Part shown: positions 45,348-58,308 of the stretch, one piece after another
Layout: every line of letters begins with the position of its first letter
How positions within the stretch are numbered: position 1 is the stretch's first letter
Origin: Amphibalanus amphitrite
Taxonomy: Eukaryota > Arthropoda > Thecostraca > Balanomorpha > Balanidae
Reading direction: 5' to 3'
NCBI RefSeq assembly: GCF_019059575.1
Contig: NW_024881586.1
Coordinates: forward strand, 558,001-622,000
Length of the DNA stretch: 64,000 bases
Notes under the pieces: generated by a model
Database searches by the model: none
Seen by the model: the letters and a program-made list of their open reading frames with translations, nothing else
Told to the model about the DNA's origin: nothing
Program-made: the position numbers and the translations under genes

Positions 45348-46639
45348 GTAAGGAACAGCGGCGCGCGCGGACTGGCGCGGCGGCGGCGGCGGCGCGCGCG
45401 CCCGGAGAAGGCGGCCGACGTGGGAACGCGACGCCGGTGTGGGAACCAGCGTGAGAAACGGCTCACAGTGCGCGACTGAGAGCCGCTGGGGTGGGACGGA
45501 CGAAGGTACGACGATCCGATGGTCCGGTGGTCTGGTCCGCACTCCAGCCGGGGCTGCACTCCTGTGTGTGGCGCCGTCAGCGAGTCGCCTGCGCGGAGGA
45601 AACGGAAGGAGGACAGATTTAGAACGGACGAGGGTCTCCCAAGTCCCAGGGGTGGGGGAGGCGCCTCGCGGGAGGGAGGCGGCGGGATGGTGGGCGCGTG
45701 CTCACCGCATTGCGCTGACTTGTGTCCGGCTCACAGCGGAACTGCTTGGAGATTCAATGGCAATGTCCGGTGTCACATGATGTAACTCGGAGTCAGTTTT
45801 TCCTCGTCTGGAAACGGGAATGGGCTTAAGAGCTTGTCTAGCGAGCACAAACGCATTTTACTCACTACTTTGTTTAAAAAATAGGCGTAAAATACACATC
45901 TTCCATCTAAGTACAATAATTGGCACTATATTCTGAGATTGATAAGCATCTCTCGAAAGCCGGTTCACCACATCAACGCGCACTAGTGTGTCGATGTATT
46001 TGTTTCTGCGATATTGGTCGCAAGTGTCGAATTTTATACATGCGATTCGGATGGCTACTTCCCGGCCATGCGATTCGGTAATTTATTTTTTCAGTCTATG
46101 TTTATATTATATACACACACGATGCGCTTCAACGGTTTATAAGTGTGCTTGATCCCTAGTTCTATTTAGTTCGTTGGTTAAAATCGACCACTGACCACTA
46201 ATCACGATAGCAAACCATGTTTGAATTGGTTTTCGTAATTCACAGCTACCAATAAATAAGCGCGTTGAGTGGTCCGCTTTTAATTGATCAGTGATGTGAA
46301 AACTGAAACGCCGGTTGCCGTGTAGTGGTTTCAAACATCAAGCGACAAGCGTCATCCGTTCCTCATAGACGTAAACAGTGCATCGTTTCAAGTAGTTCGT
46401 CATTTATTTATTGCATATTTTTACAGGCATATCAACCGGGCAACTGTTGGAACACTCTCCAATGCGTTCCACTCCAAATTCCTTTCCCCAAATTCCTCCA
46501 AACTCCATCCATCACGTCCTATCTGCGCCGTTTCAGCGCACGCGCTCTGCGGAATTTGGGAGCCTCCGTCTCCCATTGAGCTGCCAACATTCAGATACCG
46601 CGCTGAAGGAACGGTCCGGGGACAAACGCGACCGGAGCG
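45348..46639. other. CpG-rich then AT-rich DNA, no gene recognised
   Basis: 45360-45780 is GC-rich with stop-poor frames on both strands, including a GCG run near 45380-45400. It would be the first intron if the 45264 exon is real. From 45800 the DNA is AT-rich with no repeat boundaries seen. Confidence 0.4.
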
Positions 46640-47130
46640 GCGCGGATCGGTAACCCGACCACCCGTGATGACCTCCAGGCCTGCCCCGTGACGAGGCGTC
46701 ACGGATGGTGTCTCGGCGGGCCGTAACGGTTTCACAGGAGAGGTGGTGACGATCTGTGACGATCTGAGATAGCCAGGGACGACCAGTGAGATTCTGCAGC
46801 AACAGAAGACGACCCGTGATGATCTGTGAAGATATAAGACGGATATGATGACGTCTTATAGCCATCTGTGGCGATATAGGACGACCAGGGATCATACGTA
46901 GCGAAATCAAACGAACCGTCACGATCCGTGACAGCCTGTGATGATCCGTGACAACCTGTGTCTATCAATGACTGTTTTGGACAATAAGTAGCTGAGCAGG
47001 TGATAGCTCGTAACAGACCCGTTCATGATACCCCGTAATCGCCAGTAAATAAACTTTGCTAGCCCGTGACGATCTGTGACGACCCTTGATTATCCTTGAC
47101 AATTTGTGACAATCCGTGATCATTCGGTGT
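46640..47130. repeat. Degenerate 10-bp tandem repeat (GTGACGATCC type)
   Basis: Words such as CGATCCGTGA, CAGCCTGTGA and TGATCCGTGA follow each other at 10-bp period, with diverged stretches between. The minus-strand frames rich in S-S-I-T-D-R-H are translations of this repeat. Confidence 0.7.
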
Positions 47131-47258
47131 ATGGGTGTATGTAACCGCATCATACATAAAAAGATAAGCATGGACATTGGGCATGGTATCACACTTCAAA
47201 TTCTCAAAATGCGGAGACCAAAAGGAAGTAAAGTAGGGATATATTGAGCGAAAGCACG

Positions 47259-47262
<4 letters not shown>

Positions 47263-47334
<72 letters not shown>

Positions 47335-47400
47335 CTCTTTCTCTCTCTCTCTCTCACTCTCTCTCTCTCTCTCCCTCTCTCTCCCTCCTTCCCTCCCTCC
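47263..47400. repeat. (CT)n microsatellite
   Basis: Nearly pure CT with a few TTT and CCC interruptions; grades into CCCT units at the right end. Confidence 0.98.
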
Positions 47401-48478
<1,078 letters not shown>

Positions 48479-49201
48479 TGCACTGTCCCGCGTCACTCTT
48501 CCGGCTCCAAATGAGACCGGGCATCCCCCGCTGGTTAGGTCCGGCCGGACCCGTCGGGCCCGTCGGTCGGGCGGTGATTTGTATTCATTGGCCCGTCTCT
48601 GTCCACTGCCGCACGCAGAGGGTCTCACGGCTGATTAGACCCACTGATTGGGGTTTGGTGACGTTCGTCTCTGGACCCAGTGACAGATGCCACAATGGCC
48701 GGGGGGCGGGGACTGGTCGGCACACTCCGGGCCCGCCCGGTGCGGAGCGGTGGCCCAGGCTCCGCGGGGTAACTGTGAGTAGTTGTGGTCATGCATCTCT
48801 CATTCAAAAATGTCTCTGGCCCTTTAGAGGGCACGCCAAAAGGTGAAGCATTTATCAATAGAACGCAATGAAAAGTAAAAAATAACGTTTAGCCTTGCAG
48901 GCTATTCCCCGCTGCTAAATTGCCTCTAAATAGTCAGTACCCACGAGATAATGTCGATTGTGACGTTCATCCGCAACCGTTCGGTTTCTTTCAATGCTTC
49001 CAGACCAACCCATAAGCCAAAACCATCTTTATTTGCGACATCTCGGCTGCTCACTCCTTGTGACTAGCACCGCTATCACTGGCTGTTCCGGGGGGGGGGG
49101 CTTTGGCACAAAGCTCCCCCGCATCGCCCGAAATCGACGAAACTTTGCCGTTTTCGAATCCTGAACGAAAACTTAATAACTTTTATCAGGACAAATTTGT
49201 T
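48479..49201. other. No gene recognised
   Basis: GC-rich to about 48780, then mixed. A G-run (49091-49100) with a C-run (49116-49121) forms a weak hairpin that may be an old TTAA-element remnant. Confidence 0.4.
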
Positions 49202-50387
49202 TTAAACCGCGCCCCGTAGGGCTACCGGCGGACCCTACCACCCGTAGGGGGGGGGGGGCCGTTTCGGCCCCCCCTAAGATCTCGGAAATTTACCGGCCGA
49301 TTTTCAAAATTCAAACGGCGTTCGATAGCCCCACCCGGGTGCTACCTTGTGACCAAATTTCATTGACCTAGGTCAAACCGATGACGTCACAGGTCAGGTC
49401 AAAGGTTGGATTTTCACCGTTCACAGGCATTTCAAGAAATGTGTTGTGAAATCGAGTAAATTGGTAAGTTATTGAAAACCATCGATGGTACATTGTTCGT
49501 CAAACACATACTTCGCTATCTGAGGTCACTGATACCAGGTCAGGTCACAGAGGTCAGGTCACTGGGGGTCACCTGGGGGTCACAACATGAAAGTGTCGTG
49601 TGATACATGTTTTGTGGTCCATTTTACATGACAAATGCGATTATGTGGGTCAGGCAGCCTTTGGGGCCAGCTTAGGTCACGTTTTGGTGAAGGTCAGGTC
49701 AAGGTCAGGTCATATTAGGAATTTCAAAGTTGATATTTTTGCATAAAATGGGTATTGATTCGATGCAGCTTGTCACGGGGAGTCCAATGATGGTCTTTGT
49801 TTTGCTCTACGTGGTCTAGAATTGCCAAAAATTGAGTTTGAATATTCGACGTCATCATTTTAGAACAGTTTTTTCGCTATAACTTGGCCAAAAAACGAGA
49901 TATCGATCTGAAATTTGGTATGTAGATAGAAGACGGTAGGTACTATCACATATATTCCGGTTTTTTCGAAACTCAAAAAACTTTCTGGATTTTTTGGCTA
50001 ATATATCCGAAAAATCGTATTTTTGATTTTTGGGGGTCAAAACTCAAAAATTTCGAAAATCCGAGATAGCAGTTTTGTAGCCCTGTCAATTATACACCTT
50101 TCATGTCTTGACCATTTTTCTGTATCTTCAAAGCTGTAGGCATGACAGCTCTTCTCGCGAAGGTCTTTTTTCGGTCGAAAATGGCAGAACATGACGTCAT
50201 TCTGACGTCAATTGTGGCCAACCTACAATAGCCTCTGGAAAAATTTTTGTCCCAATGTGTAAAATTGATGCTCGGAGGGGACCTTTAAGTTTGGTGGCGA
50301 TATCTCCAGCCGTTTAGGAGATATCGACGGAAAAGGACAGCGGGGGGGCCGTTTCGCCCCCCCCCCCCCCCACGGGGCGCGGGTTAA
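49202..50387 (-). mobile_element. TTAA-type element 'F' (1186 bp), uninterrupted
   Basis: The left end is TTAAACCGCGCCCCGTAGGG and the right end read inward is TTAACCCGCGCCCCGTGGGG. Long hairpins with GGCCGTTTCGGCC flank the interior. It is collinear with D (5185-6368) in inverse orientation, and with the host parts of 14226-18659 in the same orientation. It therefore supplies the empty site for the nested TTAA insertion there. Confidence 0.92.
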
Positions 50388-50795
50388 TTTAACTGCACAG
50401 CAGGCCGTAAGAAATTGAACAGCGCTGAGTTTTTGGAACTTGGAGAACCTTTTTTGGGTCTACCCCCCCCCCCCCCTGCAGCGTCCAAAACCATCTTTCT
50501 GGATCCACCAGTGAACGCTATAAGAGCAACGGGAGTCTGGCATTGGGGTGCTCACTACACAGATACGTCCCATGGGATTGGAAACGGAGATGAACTAGGC
50601 AAGGCATGCTGAACGGACCCGCAGTGCGCTGTCAGGGTCTCCAGAGACCAGATGGCACACCATAGTCGTCACCTTGGTCGCCGCGGATGGGCCATCAGAC
50701 GCCCGGTGTCCTCCGTCGCCATGTCGCGCCATCTGGTTACCGAGCGGCGGGCGAATGGAGCACAGCTGACGCTCTGACGGGGCCAGGCGCCAGCT
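50388..50795. other. Spacer with a dispersed fragment
   Basis: 50425-50515 resembles 23025-23110 (TTTTTGGAACTTGG, GCAGCGTCCAAAACC, TTTCTGGATCCACCAGT). The rest is unique-looking and precedes the minisatellite. Confidence 0.5.
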
Positions 50796-51079
50796 GTGCT
50801 GACGGGGAACAGTGTAACAGCTGCTGACGGGGAACAGCGTACCGTACAGCTGCTGACGGGGAACAGTGTACAGATGCTGACGGGGACAGTGTACCGTTGC
50901 TGACGGGGAACAGTGTACACTGCTGACGAGAACAGTGTTCAGCTGCTGACGGGGACACTGTACAGCTGCTGACGGGGAACAGTGTACACTGCTGACGGGG
51001 ACACTGTACAGCTGCTGACGGGGAACAGTGTACAGCTGCTGACGGGAAACAGTGTACAGCTGCTGACGGGAACAGTGTA
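50796..51079. repeat. Minisatellite block 1, ~21-25-bp CAGCTGCTGACGGGGAACAGTGTA unit
   Basis: About twelve diverged units of GCTGACGGGGAACAGTGTA with CAGCT spacer. The array stops abruptly at TA (51078-51079), where a 3-kb element is inserted, and resumes at 54090. Minus-strand frames (PRQQLYTVP...) are translations of the repeat. Confidence 0.92.
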
Positions 51080-51526
51080 GGGGAAGCCGGGGGAAGCCCG
51101 GCATAGTAAGCTCTTTTTCATTTTTATTACATACCATACGTGCTGTATAAAATGTTGATATCCTGCTAGCTAGCTAAGTTCATTGGCCGTGTCTTCCCAA
51201 ATATTCGGTTTCGTGGAATAAGTATAAGGTTGAGAAAATCGAGTTTTAAAAAAGTGTTGATTTTTCTGGGGTAAGCCCGGCATAGGGGTAACGCCGGCCA
51301 CCTCCCCAGCGCTTTACAACGAGTTGATGAAACCATTATGTGTTTTCCAAATATTAACGGAAAGTGAAATATTAAGGTACTGATTAGCTCTGGACATCTT
51401 AGAGTTTATGTCACTACTGGTATTTTAGCTAGCGTCTACTACATATACAGTACAGGTCGATGAAAATCGTGATGCGAAATTGACAAAAAATGTGTATTTC
51501 AAAATTCCTGAAAATTTATTTTTCTT

Positions 51527-53426
51527 TTTACCCTGACCCTATTAGTGGCAGGGGGGGGTTGTTATTCATCCACCCCTCAGGTTTTTCGGGAATATCTCCG
51601 AAACCGCTGAAGCTACGATGCTGAAATTTTCTGACTTTTCCTAAAACTAAATGGGGCACATTCCCTGAAAATTTCAAGTTCATACCTTTACCAGGGGCGG
51701 CTCCAGAGCACTGGGAATTGGGGGGTCCTATTCGTGAAGCGAGTCATTTGGGCGAAGATCACGATGCTGATGTATTATAACTGTATACACCAGTTTTACG
51801 AACAGGGAATGAAAGGTATCATGTGATAACATATACAAAGTTATTGTGCATCCCCTTTTGACACGTTTTTGCTATAATAGGCCGTAGGCGGATCCAGGCG
51901 TCCAAAAAGGGGGGTTATGTTTTACCTCCCAACATAGGTGCCCTGACACCGCCTATGCATGACCAATACAATTGTTGTCGTTCTCTCATAAGAAAATTGT
52001 AACATAACAAGACCATTGCCACCCTTTTTAGAAACAGTAGGGTAGACCGGGGCAAGTCGCCCCGCCGAGGTAAAACGCCTCACCGATGTTTCTCGGAACT
52101 GGCAAGGACCTGGGGAAATATTCTCTCTTCTATAAAACGTGCACTATATGATCATTATATGACCAGACTGGAAAGAAATTGTGATGACTCCTTAGGGAGA
52201 TATAGCCAAAAATGTGTTTTTGGAGTGATTTTTATGTTTTGTTGTCAGGTTATGCATCATGGCGTTCTTTTATGGTCCACATCAGGTTAACGACTTTTAT
52301 GTATTTTGAACAACTATTATCTAAGGCTTATAATGCCGGGTTGGTTCGTGTTAAATTATGTCTTGCTGGAGTGCAGGGCGTTGTTTCCTGACCGAACTAC
52401 GTGATGGGGTAAAACGCCCCAGTAGGTCGCGGGGCAAAAAGCCCCATGGGGCGTTTTGCCTCATGTGTTGTTCGTACTACCCACTTCCTAATGTTCGGTA
52501 GCTGGCAAACAGTAAGTTTCTATGCATTTATGTGTAGTTTTCTCAGCAACCGGATGGCAAAGGAAGTATTTGGTTGACAGTTGCATGGCAATAATTTATT
52601 ATTTGGCCTTATGAGGCAGGTGAAAAACCTGCTCATACAATAGTGTCATAGCTGAACACCTGATAGGATGGAAGGTGCTAACTTCAGTGCCGTGCCTCCC
52701 AAGGTCTAACGGACCTCTCATATAAGATTTGGTCAACTAGCATGTTAAATCTTTAATCTAGAGTATGGGGCTTCTTGCCCCGGGCCGTGGGGCATTTTGC
52801 CCTGGGGTTGGGGCAAAATGCCCCATTTGCAGTTGCTTCACAAATCACTTCATAGCAGGGAGTCCGATCATAAGTGAATGAATTTGAGGGGTGGAATTTA
52901 AAGTAAAATGTCCAAAGAACGCATTGAGCACAAATTTGGCCACCCAGGTGATGTAGGACAAAAGTTATGTAGCAAAATAAATTATCTGGGGCGTCTTGCC
53001 CCAGGCTACCCTACCAACAAAAACCTTATTTACTATACTTTTTGTGTACCCCCAATCTCAATGATCTGTATCCGCCTATGATTTTTGAAAATGCATATTT
53101 TTAGGATCCATGTGAATTCCTGGTTCATTCTCTATCGATCGGCAAAAGTTGCGTTTAGATTGGTTGAGAAACCTGGCCGTGATAAACAGTCTAAAATGTA
53201 TCTGCAATTCGCCCGTTTTTACCCACCTCTACCCCCCCCCCCTATTGACATTTTTTAATTTTTATTTTTTAGAAATGTAGATCACGTTGAGTGAAATCGA
53301 ATGCCGTTTGAATTTTGAAAATCGGCCCGTTAGATCTCGAGATATCAAGGGGGGTCGTAAACAGCCCCCCCCCCCTGCCACTAATAGGGGTAGCCAGGAC
53401 TAGGAGCCTGCCACTAATAGGGTTAA
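51527..53426. mobile_element. TTAA-type element 'L' nested in N (left site TTTA)
   Basis: The left end is TTTACCCTGACCCTATTAGT. The right end read inward is TTAACCCTATTAGTGGCAGG, with that TIR segment duplicated (53375-53422). G/C-run hairpins and an ATCTCCGAAACCGCTG module lie just inside. It is itself split by the TA-flanked element at 52040-53011. Confidence 0.75.
52040..53011. mobile_element. TA-flanked 972-bp element 'M' with GGGGCAAAACGCCCC motifs
   Basis: The left end is GGGTAGACCGGGGCAAGTCG and the right end read inward is GGGTAGCCTGGGGCAAGACG. TA flanks are at 52038-52039 and 53012-53013. Internal GGGGTAAAACGCCCC, GGGGCAAAAAGCCCC and GGGGCAAAATGCCCC palindromes occur at 52408-52465 and 52768-52825. 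It is the innermost of three nested insertions. Confidence 0.85.
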
Positions 53427-54089
53427 TGCATCATATTGCATATCATTCGACTCGGCTGATGAAGAAGAACACAACGACACCATTTTTGAAGCTCTAGCTT
53501 CATTGTCTGTCGCGTTATCTGCAAAAACGTAGTTTGACCTTAGTTGACCTTAAGTGACATGACTGGCTTTGTCTATGATAACATGTTTATTTTCGAAATT
53601 TATCTTTGATCTAGGTGTAAACCAAACCTGCTCAGAACCTATTATCTCATGGAAAACAGTGGTTTAGTGGCATTGCTCTCGGTTGGGGGTACCTAAGCTT
53701 GGCCACTCGCCCGGGGTTACCCCAGTGTGCTAATTTTTATTTTAGAACAGCGATATTCGAAAAAATGTCATACTTAAGCCAGCCTGCCTAGTCACCCCTC
53801 ACTACAAACACTTAAACGGTCCTTACATAACATTCGTATAAATATTAGTACTGTATGGTATAACATTAACAGTGCAACATATCTCACTTTTTAGCTAAAA
53901 ACCCTTAAAATATCATTTTTGCGCTATAACTTTAACAATATGCAATTTTTGTCAGCCTTAACTTTTTTGCTGGCGTCACCTTAGCTGCCACGCTGAAAGG
54001 ACAAACAGTTGAGCATTTTATTGTGAATAGTTTAGCCGGAAACGGGGTGGCCGGGCTTCCCCCGCGCCCGGGCTTCCCCCGGCTTCCCC

Positions 54090-54160
54090 TACAGCTGCTG
54101 ACGGGGACACTGTACAGCTGCTGACGGGGACACTGTACAGCTGCTGACGGGGACACTGTA
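54090..54160. repeat. Minisatellite block 2
   Basis: Three units of CAGCTGCTGACGGGGACACTGTA continue the array interrupted at 51079. It is broken again at 54159-54160 by the next TA-flanked element. Confidence 0.93.
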
Positions 54161-54499
54161 CACTGTAAACTCATTTTGACAAGGGGTTGTCGTACAACGA
54201 CGAGCGTTTGTCAAAAATACTAATAAAGGTTATGTCGAACGACGAATATCTTGTCATAGTTGGTTGAATCAACAGGGCAAATATTAGTATCAGCCCCAGC
54301 ACCTAGTCGACCATTCATAAAATTGACAAGGATTATGGAGGCTATTGTGAAAACTACCAGGGTCTTATTCGTAATATGGAACATAGATTTGCTTATGATT
54401 TGTAATTTATATCCTTGTCGAAAGAACCAGCTACACCATTGCAACAATACTGATACATACTTATGTAATCTATGTCCTTGTCAAAGGTATCAGCTACAC

Positions 54500-55791
54500 C
54501 AGTGGTCGGCAGGCCCTCCGGGGTCGTGCCCCCTTTTCGGGCGCCAGGCAGGGCCATTACCCCCACCCTACCAGACACCATTGCATACACAACCGAGCTC
54601 ACTGAAATGTCATACCTTTTCGTGACTCTTTGGGTATTTCGGGTATTATTATGTAAAAACGTCGGATCACGACACAATTTTACCCTCGAGCCGATCATTT
54701 TTTTTTATCTGCCATAAAACATGTCATACATTGACAGAAATAACTGTTGACTTGTTAGGCAGTTGTTTCTTGAGATCATGGAAGGTCATAAAATTTCAAT
54801 TCTAGAAGGTACAGCGGGTTCTGATCTACTACACAATTGTCATTGACCCTTTGAAAGTCTTAAGTCACCCAATGGCCAAAGAAGTTAACCGTCACCCGTA
54901 TTGGTGTTTTGCCAGCCGCTAATTTATGGGGGGAGAAATTCGTTGGACCCCTCTTTGTCGTTCGGCCCCTGATCAAGCATGAGCTTCTCGAAAAAAACGA
55001 GCGTGTTGCCCGTGACGAGAGGAAGCTGATGATACGCGATTTTAAGGTCCTAGGTCATTGATTGACCTTGCAGGTCGGCTCAATGACCCAAAAAGTCGGA
55101 AAATCGAGACCTGTCAGAACTTCGTAAAGTGAGGATGTTGTGGAGTTTGTCGGGGTACTGATCACGAATTTTATCTAAGTTTTGATCACAGATGTCTTCG
55201 TGCATTTAGGCCAGGTCGGGTCAGGTCAGATCAACCAATAGACGTCCTGTCGGGTATTTATAGTAGGCATCAACAACCACTGACAGCTTCGTAACATGTT
55301 ACGAAGGCACCAAAATTACTTGGTATATGCTCAAATGGTTGCGAAATTCTAGCTACAATGTATAAAATTGATAAACCTGTACTGAAAATGTCATCGCGAT
55401 CGGCCGCTTTTTGCGCGAGTTATTCGCGAAAACCCGAGGAAAAGGGGGGTCCCCTAAAGTGCGAAGGTTAAAATTGGGTAGCAGCGTCTTCCTATCGTCA
55501 CAAGTAGCACGTTCATTTTCCTACCGCAAAGCTCCAGTTCAGATTTCAGAGGCCGAGAGGCTGGGGTCCGACCGGCCCCTCCCCGTTTACGTTAGCTGTT
55601 ATGAAAACGCCAATAGAGGGGCGACGGTTAGCGTTCGATCTTTGAACCCTGAGACCAAACAAGCGTGATGTCTGTCCCATCAAGGGAGACATTAATTCTA
55701 AGATAAGGCTTTCTCAGAGGCCCCCATTACCCCCCGCCGAGGGGCTCCATTACCCCCAAAGGGGGCATGCCCCACCATTTGCCGACCCCTG
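54500..55791. mobile_element. hAT-type element (1292 bp) with AGCTACAC target duplication
   Basis: The left end is CAGTGGTCGGCAGG and the right end read inward is CAGGGGTCGGCAAATGG. The perfect 8-bp repeat AGCTACAC lies at 54492-54499 and 55792-55799. The termini are typical of hAT. It contains the TTAA element at 54885-55471. No transposase was recognised. Confidence 0.85.
54885..55471 (+). mobile_element. TTAA-type element 'P' (587 bp) nested in the hAT element
   Basis: TTAACCGTCACCCGTATTGG begins it and GTGCGAAGGTTAA ends it. The interior is collinear with 9040-9400 and 9800-9870 of element Q (GTTCGGCCCCTGATCAAGC, ACGAGCGTGTTGCCC, GTAACATGTTACGAAGGCAC). The TIRs are weaker than in other copies. 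Confidence 0.7.
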
Positions 55792-55825
55792 AGCTACACC
55801 TTTGCAACACGGACTTAGTTACGCT

Positions 55826-56076
55826 CATAGGCGCGGGAGCCGGGGGGGCAGTGGGGGCAGCTTGCCCCCCAACTCTGGGGCCGTGGGGGCGGTGCCCCCA
55901 CAGCTTTGAGACGGAATACCACACTTTTTTTGCAAATGTTTTCTTTTTTGTTGAAAAAGCCGAGGGATGAAAAACAAGTGGCCTAAAACCGGTGATAAAA
56001 CTAGATTTGGGGGTACCCTAGGTTGAGCTCTATTATGGTGTGCCCCCCCAGTCGGAAAGTAGTTCCCGCGCCCCTG
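55826..56076. mobile_element. hAT-type MITE (251 bp) with GTTACGCT target duplication
   Basis: The left end is CATAGGCGCGGGAGC and the right end read inward is CAGGGGCGCGGGAAC. The perfect 8-bp duplication GTTACGCT lies at 55818-55825 and 56077-56084. G/C-rich stretches (GGGGGCAGTGGGGGCAGC) fill the left half. Confidence 0.93.
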
Positions 56077-57323
56077 GTTACGCTAGTTAGACGTGTTAGT
56101 AGTAACATATACAAAGCTGTTACTTGTTATATAGGTGGCGCCAAAAACGTTTCCGGCCGTTTCATTTTGAAAGTTTCAGTTGCGCACCAGCCGCCGTGCA
56201 GTGATGTGGCCTCCTGCGCACTTCCGTGAAAATGGTAGGTGATAACAGTGTTCGGTCGTTTTTGTCATTTTTTAATGAAATGTATGTCTTTCAACTGATA
56301 GTAATGCAGATTGAATCAGAGAAATTTGCTAAATAAGTGCGTGATGTATGGAAGCAAGCACAATGTGTTCTGCTCCCGGCCATATTGTTCTGCATATGCT
56401 ATAATATAGCGATGCTTTCTTTCAGGCTTTCATCAGGAGCGAAAGCTCCAGCTTGCAAGCAAGGGCCGCTACACTGAAGACAGCAAACTGCAGAAACTCA
56501 AGAATTCTAAAAATGAAAAAGCACCTGAATTCCAAGCGGTTAATGAATTTGAATGCCCCTTAGATTCGAATGGGTTTGCCCCTTAAAATTCGTGTTCCGC
56601 AGACTTAGAAATAACATATTTCCGAATCAAGGCATGTTCCTCGATGTTGCGAGTCCCCAAACCAGTTATTGCGAGGCAGGGAACCCAAGTTGACTATCAA
56701 CTCAAACCTAATGCATGTAAACGTGTGATTCTACAGTGTACTCGATAAGTGATAACGCTCATTGCCTTTTCGCATGCGTTATTGCCCTTGCCCCTTGGGT
56801 CATGAGTGTCATCACCATTGTGTGTGTAATGTGTATGTACCATTTTAAATACATGACCTACTTTCAGTAATGCTGTTTTGCTGTAATAATGAGACTGCAG
56901 AGCGGCGACCTGCGATTTGTGGAGAAAACTGACGAATACAAGGGAGGTCTTTGTAAAACTTTACAAACCTGAGACTAGTAGATTGCTTACAAGTACAGGT
57001 TTGCTACACGTAGACTACTATGCTAACTAAGATTTGCATTGATTTGACTTAACAAGTACACGGCTCAGCCCTGTTAAATGCAAACATGCGCAGGTCTTTT
57101 CCTAGTAGCCGCATGATTATAACTAGGAAAACAGTCGTTCACACAACAATGACAAAGCAAACTTTGGTAGCTAGTCTAACGAACTACATGTGAGTGGGTT
57201 GTAAGAAAAACTACCATGACAAACAATAGGGTCGTTCGATGACATGGCAAAGGGTGCGGGGATTTGCGCTAAATAATTTTCCTTGTAAAAGTAACAAACG
57301 TTTGTTGAAATGAGTTTACAGTG

Positions 57324-57425
57324 TACAGTTGCTGACGGGGAACAGTGTACAGCTGCTGACGGGGACAGTGTACCTACACTGCTGACGAGAACAGCGTACG
57401 TCACAACTGCTGACGGGGTGAACAC
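57324..57425. repeat. Minisatellite block 3
   Basis: It continues the array after the second insertion with about four units (GTTGCTGACGGGGAACAGTG and variants such as CTGCTGACGAGAACAGCGTA). Confidence 0.9.
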
Positions 57426-58308
57426 CACGCTCTGCTGACATTCTGGCTCAGACACTCTGACTATGGCATGATCACTGGAAACCCACTTCGCGTAAAATAT
57501 GGATGATTTAGGTATATGCATCATATGGAAAAACTCGCTGATAAACAAAAATAAGTTCCTTTTAACACATATTTGATCGATAAATGCGTTGAGTTGAATG
57601 ACTAACAATTACTGAGACGTTTCCATAATGCATGGTACGTAATATAGTACATGCATACCTATACTCCTAATTCCTATAACCTATAGTACCTACGAAGTCG
57701 CCTGAGGCATGGACTCATTACAGGCTGATGCTGAACATAAGTTCAACAAACCACACGTGTCTGTGTTGCCCGTACTGTGTGCTTCAACTTGTTTATGCTG
57801 TTAGCCTGCAAACAGGGTAGTGATGTGTTGCAGTACCAATGTCGCCACGAGTTGTCCGTGTTTATATGATTTAGAGGACGAGACTATCCACTAAGCTTGA
57901 CCATCAGAGGTGAAAAATACCTGCTACTCGCCTGCGTGCGTAGGTGACAGCCATAGGAATACAGAGACAGATTCGAGCATCTCAGTTGATGCATCTAAAA
58001 TTGATAACTAAGCCGTTTCCGCTAAAATCAGAGCTGTCTTCACATAGAGGGCCACTATGGACCACGGCACAAAAATTTAACAGCGTCATCTCTGTGTAGA
58101 CAGCTGGGGCTGAAAAATCCCGCCGGTGCGACAGCCGGTGCGTTGTGAAGCGCCATAGACAACGCAGGAAAAACGGCGACAGCGCGACAGCTCGTCCCCG
58201 CTCGTCGCCGGTTGAGCGGTGGCGGGGACCGGCGCGGCCTTGGCCGCCGCCGGAGTAGGGAAGGACCGGGCGACTGGGACGGGGGACGTCACATATGTCC
58301 GTGAACTT
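57426..58308. other. No gene recognised
   Basis: AT-rich to about 58080, then GC-rich to 58290 with opposing frames of no family resemblance. It borders the giant inverted repeat. Confidence 0.45.

Larger units (their letters stand above)
51080..54089. mobile_element. TA-flanked 3-kb element 'N' inserted in the minisatellite
   Basis: The left end GGGGAAGCCGGGGGAAGCCC equals the right end read inward (GGGGAAGCCGGGGGAAGCCC). TA flanks both sides (51078-51079, 54090-54091). Intact units read AGTGTACAGCTG across the same point, so TA is the duplicated target. About 1.9 kb of its length is the nested element 51527-53426. No transposase was recognised. Confidence 0.88.
54161..57323. mobile_element. 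TA-flanked 3.16-kb element 'O' inserted in the minisatellite
   Basis: The left end is CACTGTAAACTCATTTTGAC and the right end read inward is CACTGTAAACTCATTTCAAC. TA lies on both sides (54159-54160, 57324-57325), and the minisatellite continues beyond. It carries two hAT-type insertions (54500-55791, 55826-56076), the first holding a TTAA element. The remaining 56085-57300 is AT-rich without a recognised gene. Confidence 0.82.

Noticed and set aside
50595..51137. 180-codon gene (PRQQLYTVP repeats)
   Set aside because: Translation of the minisatellite.
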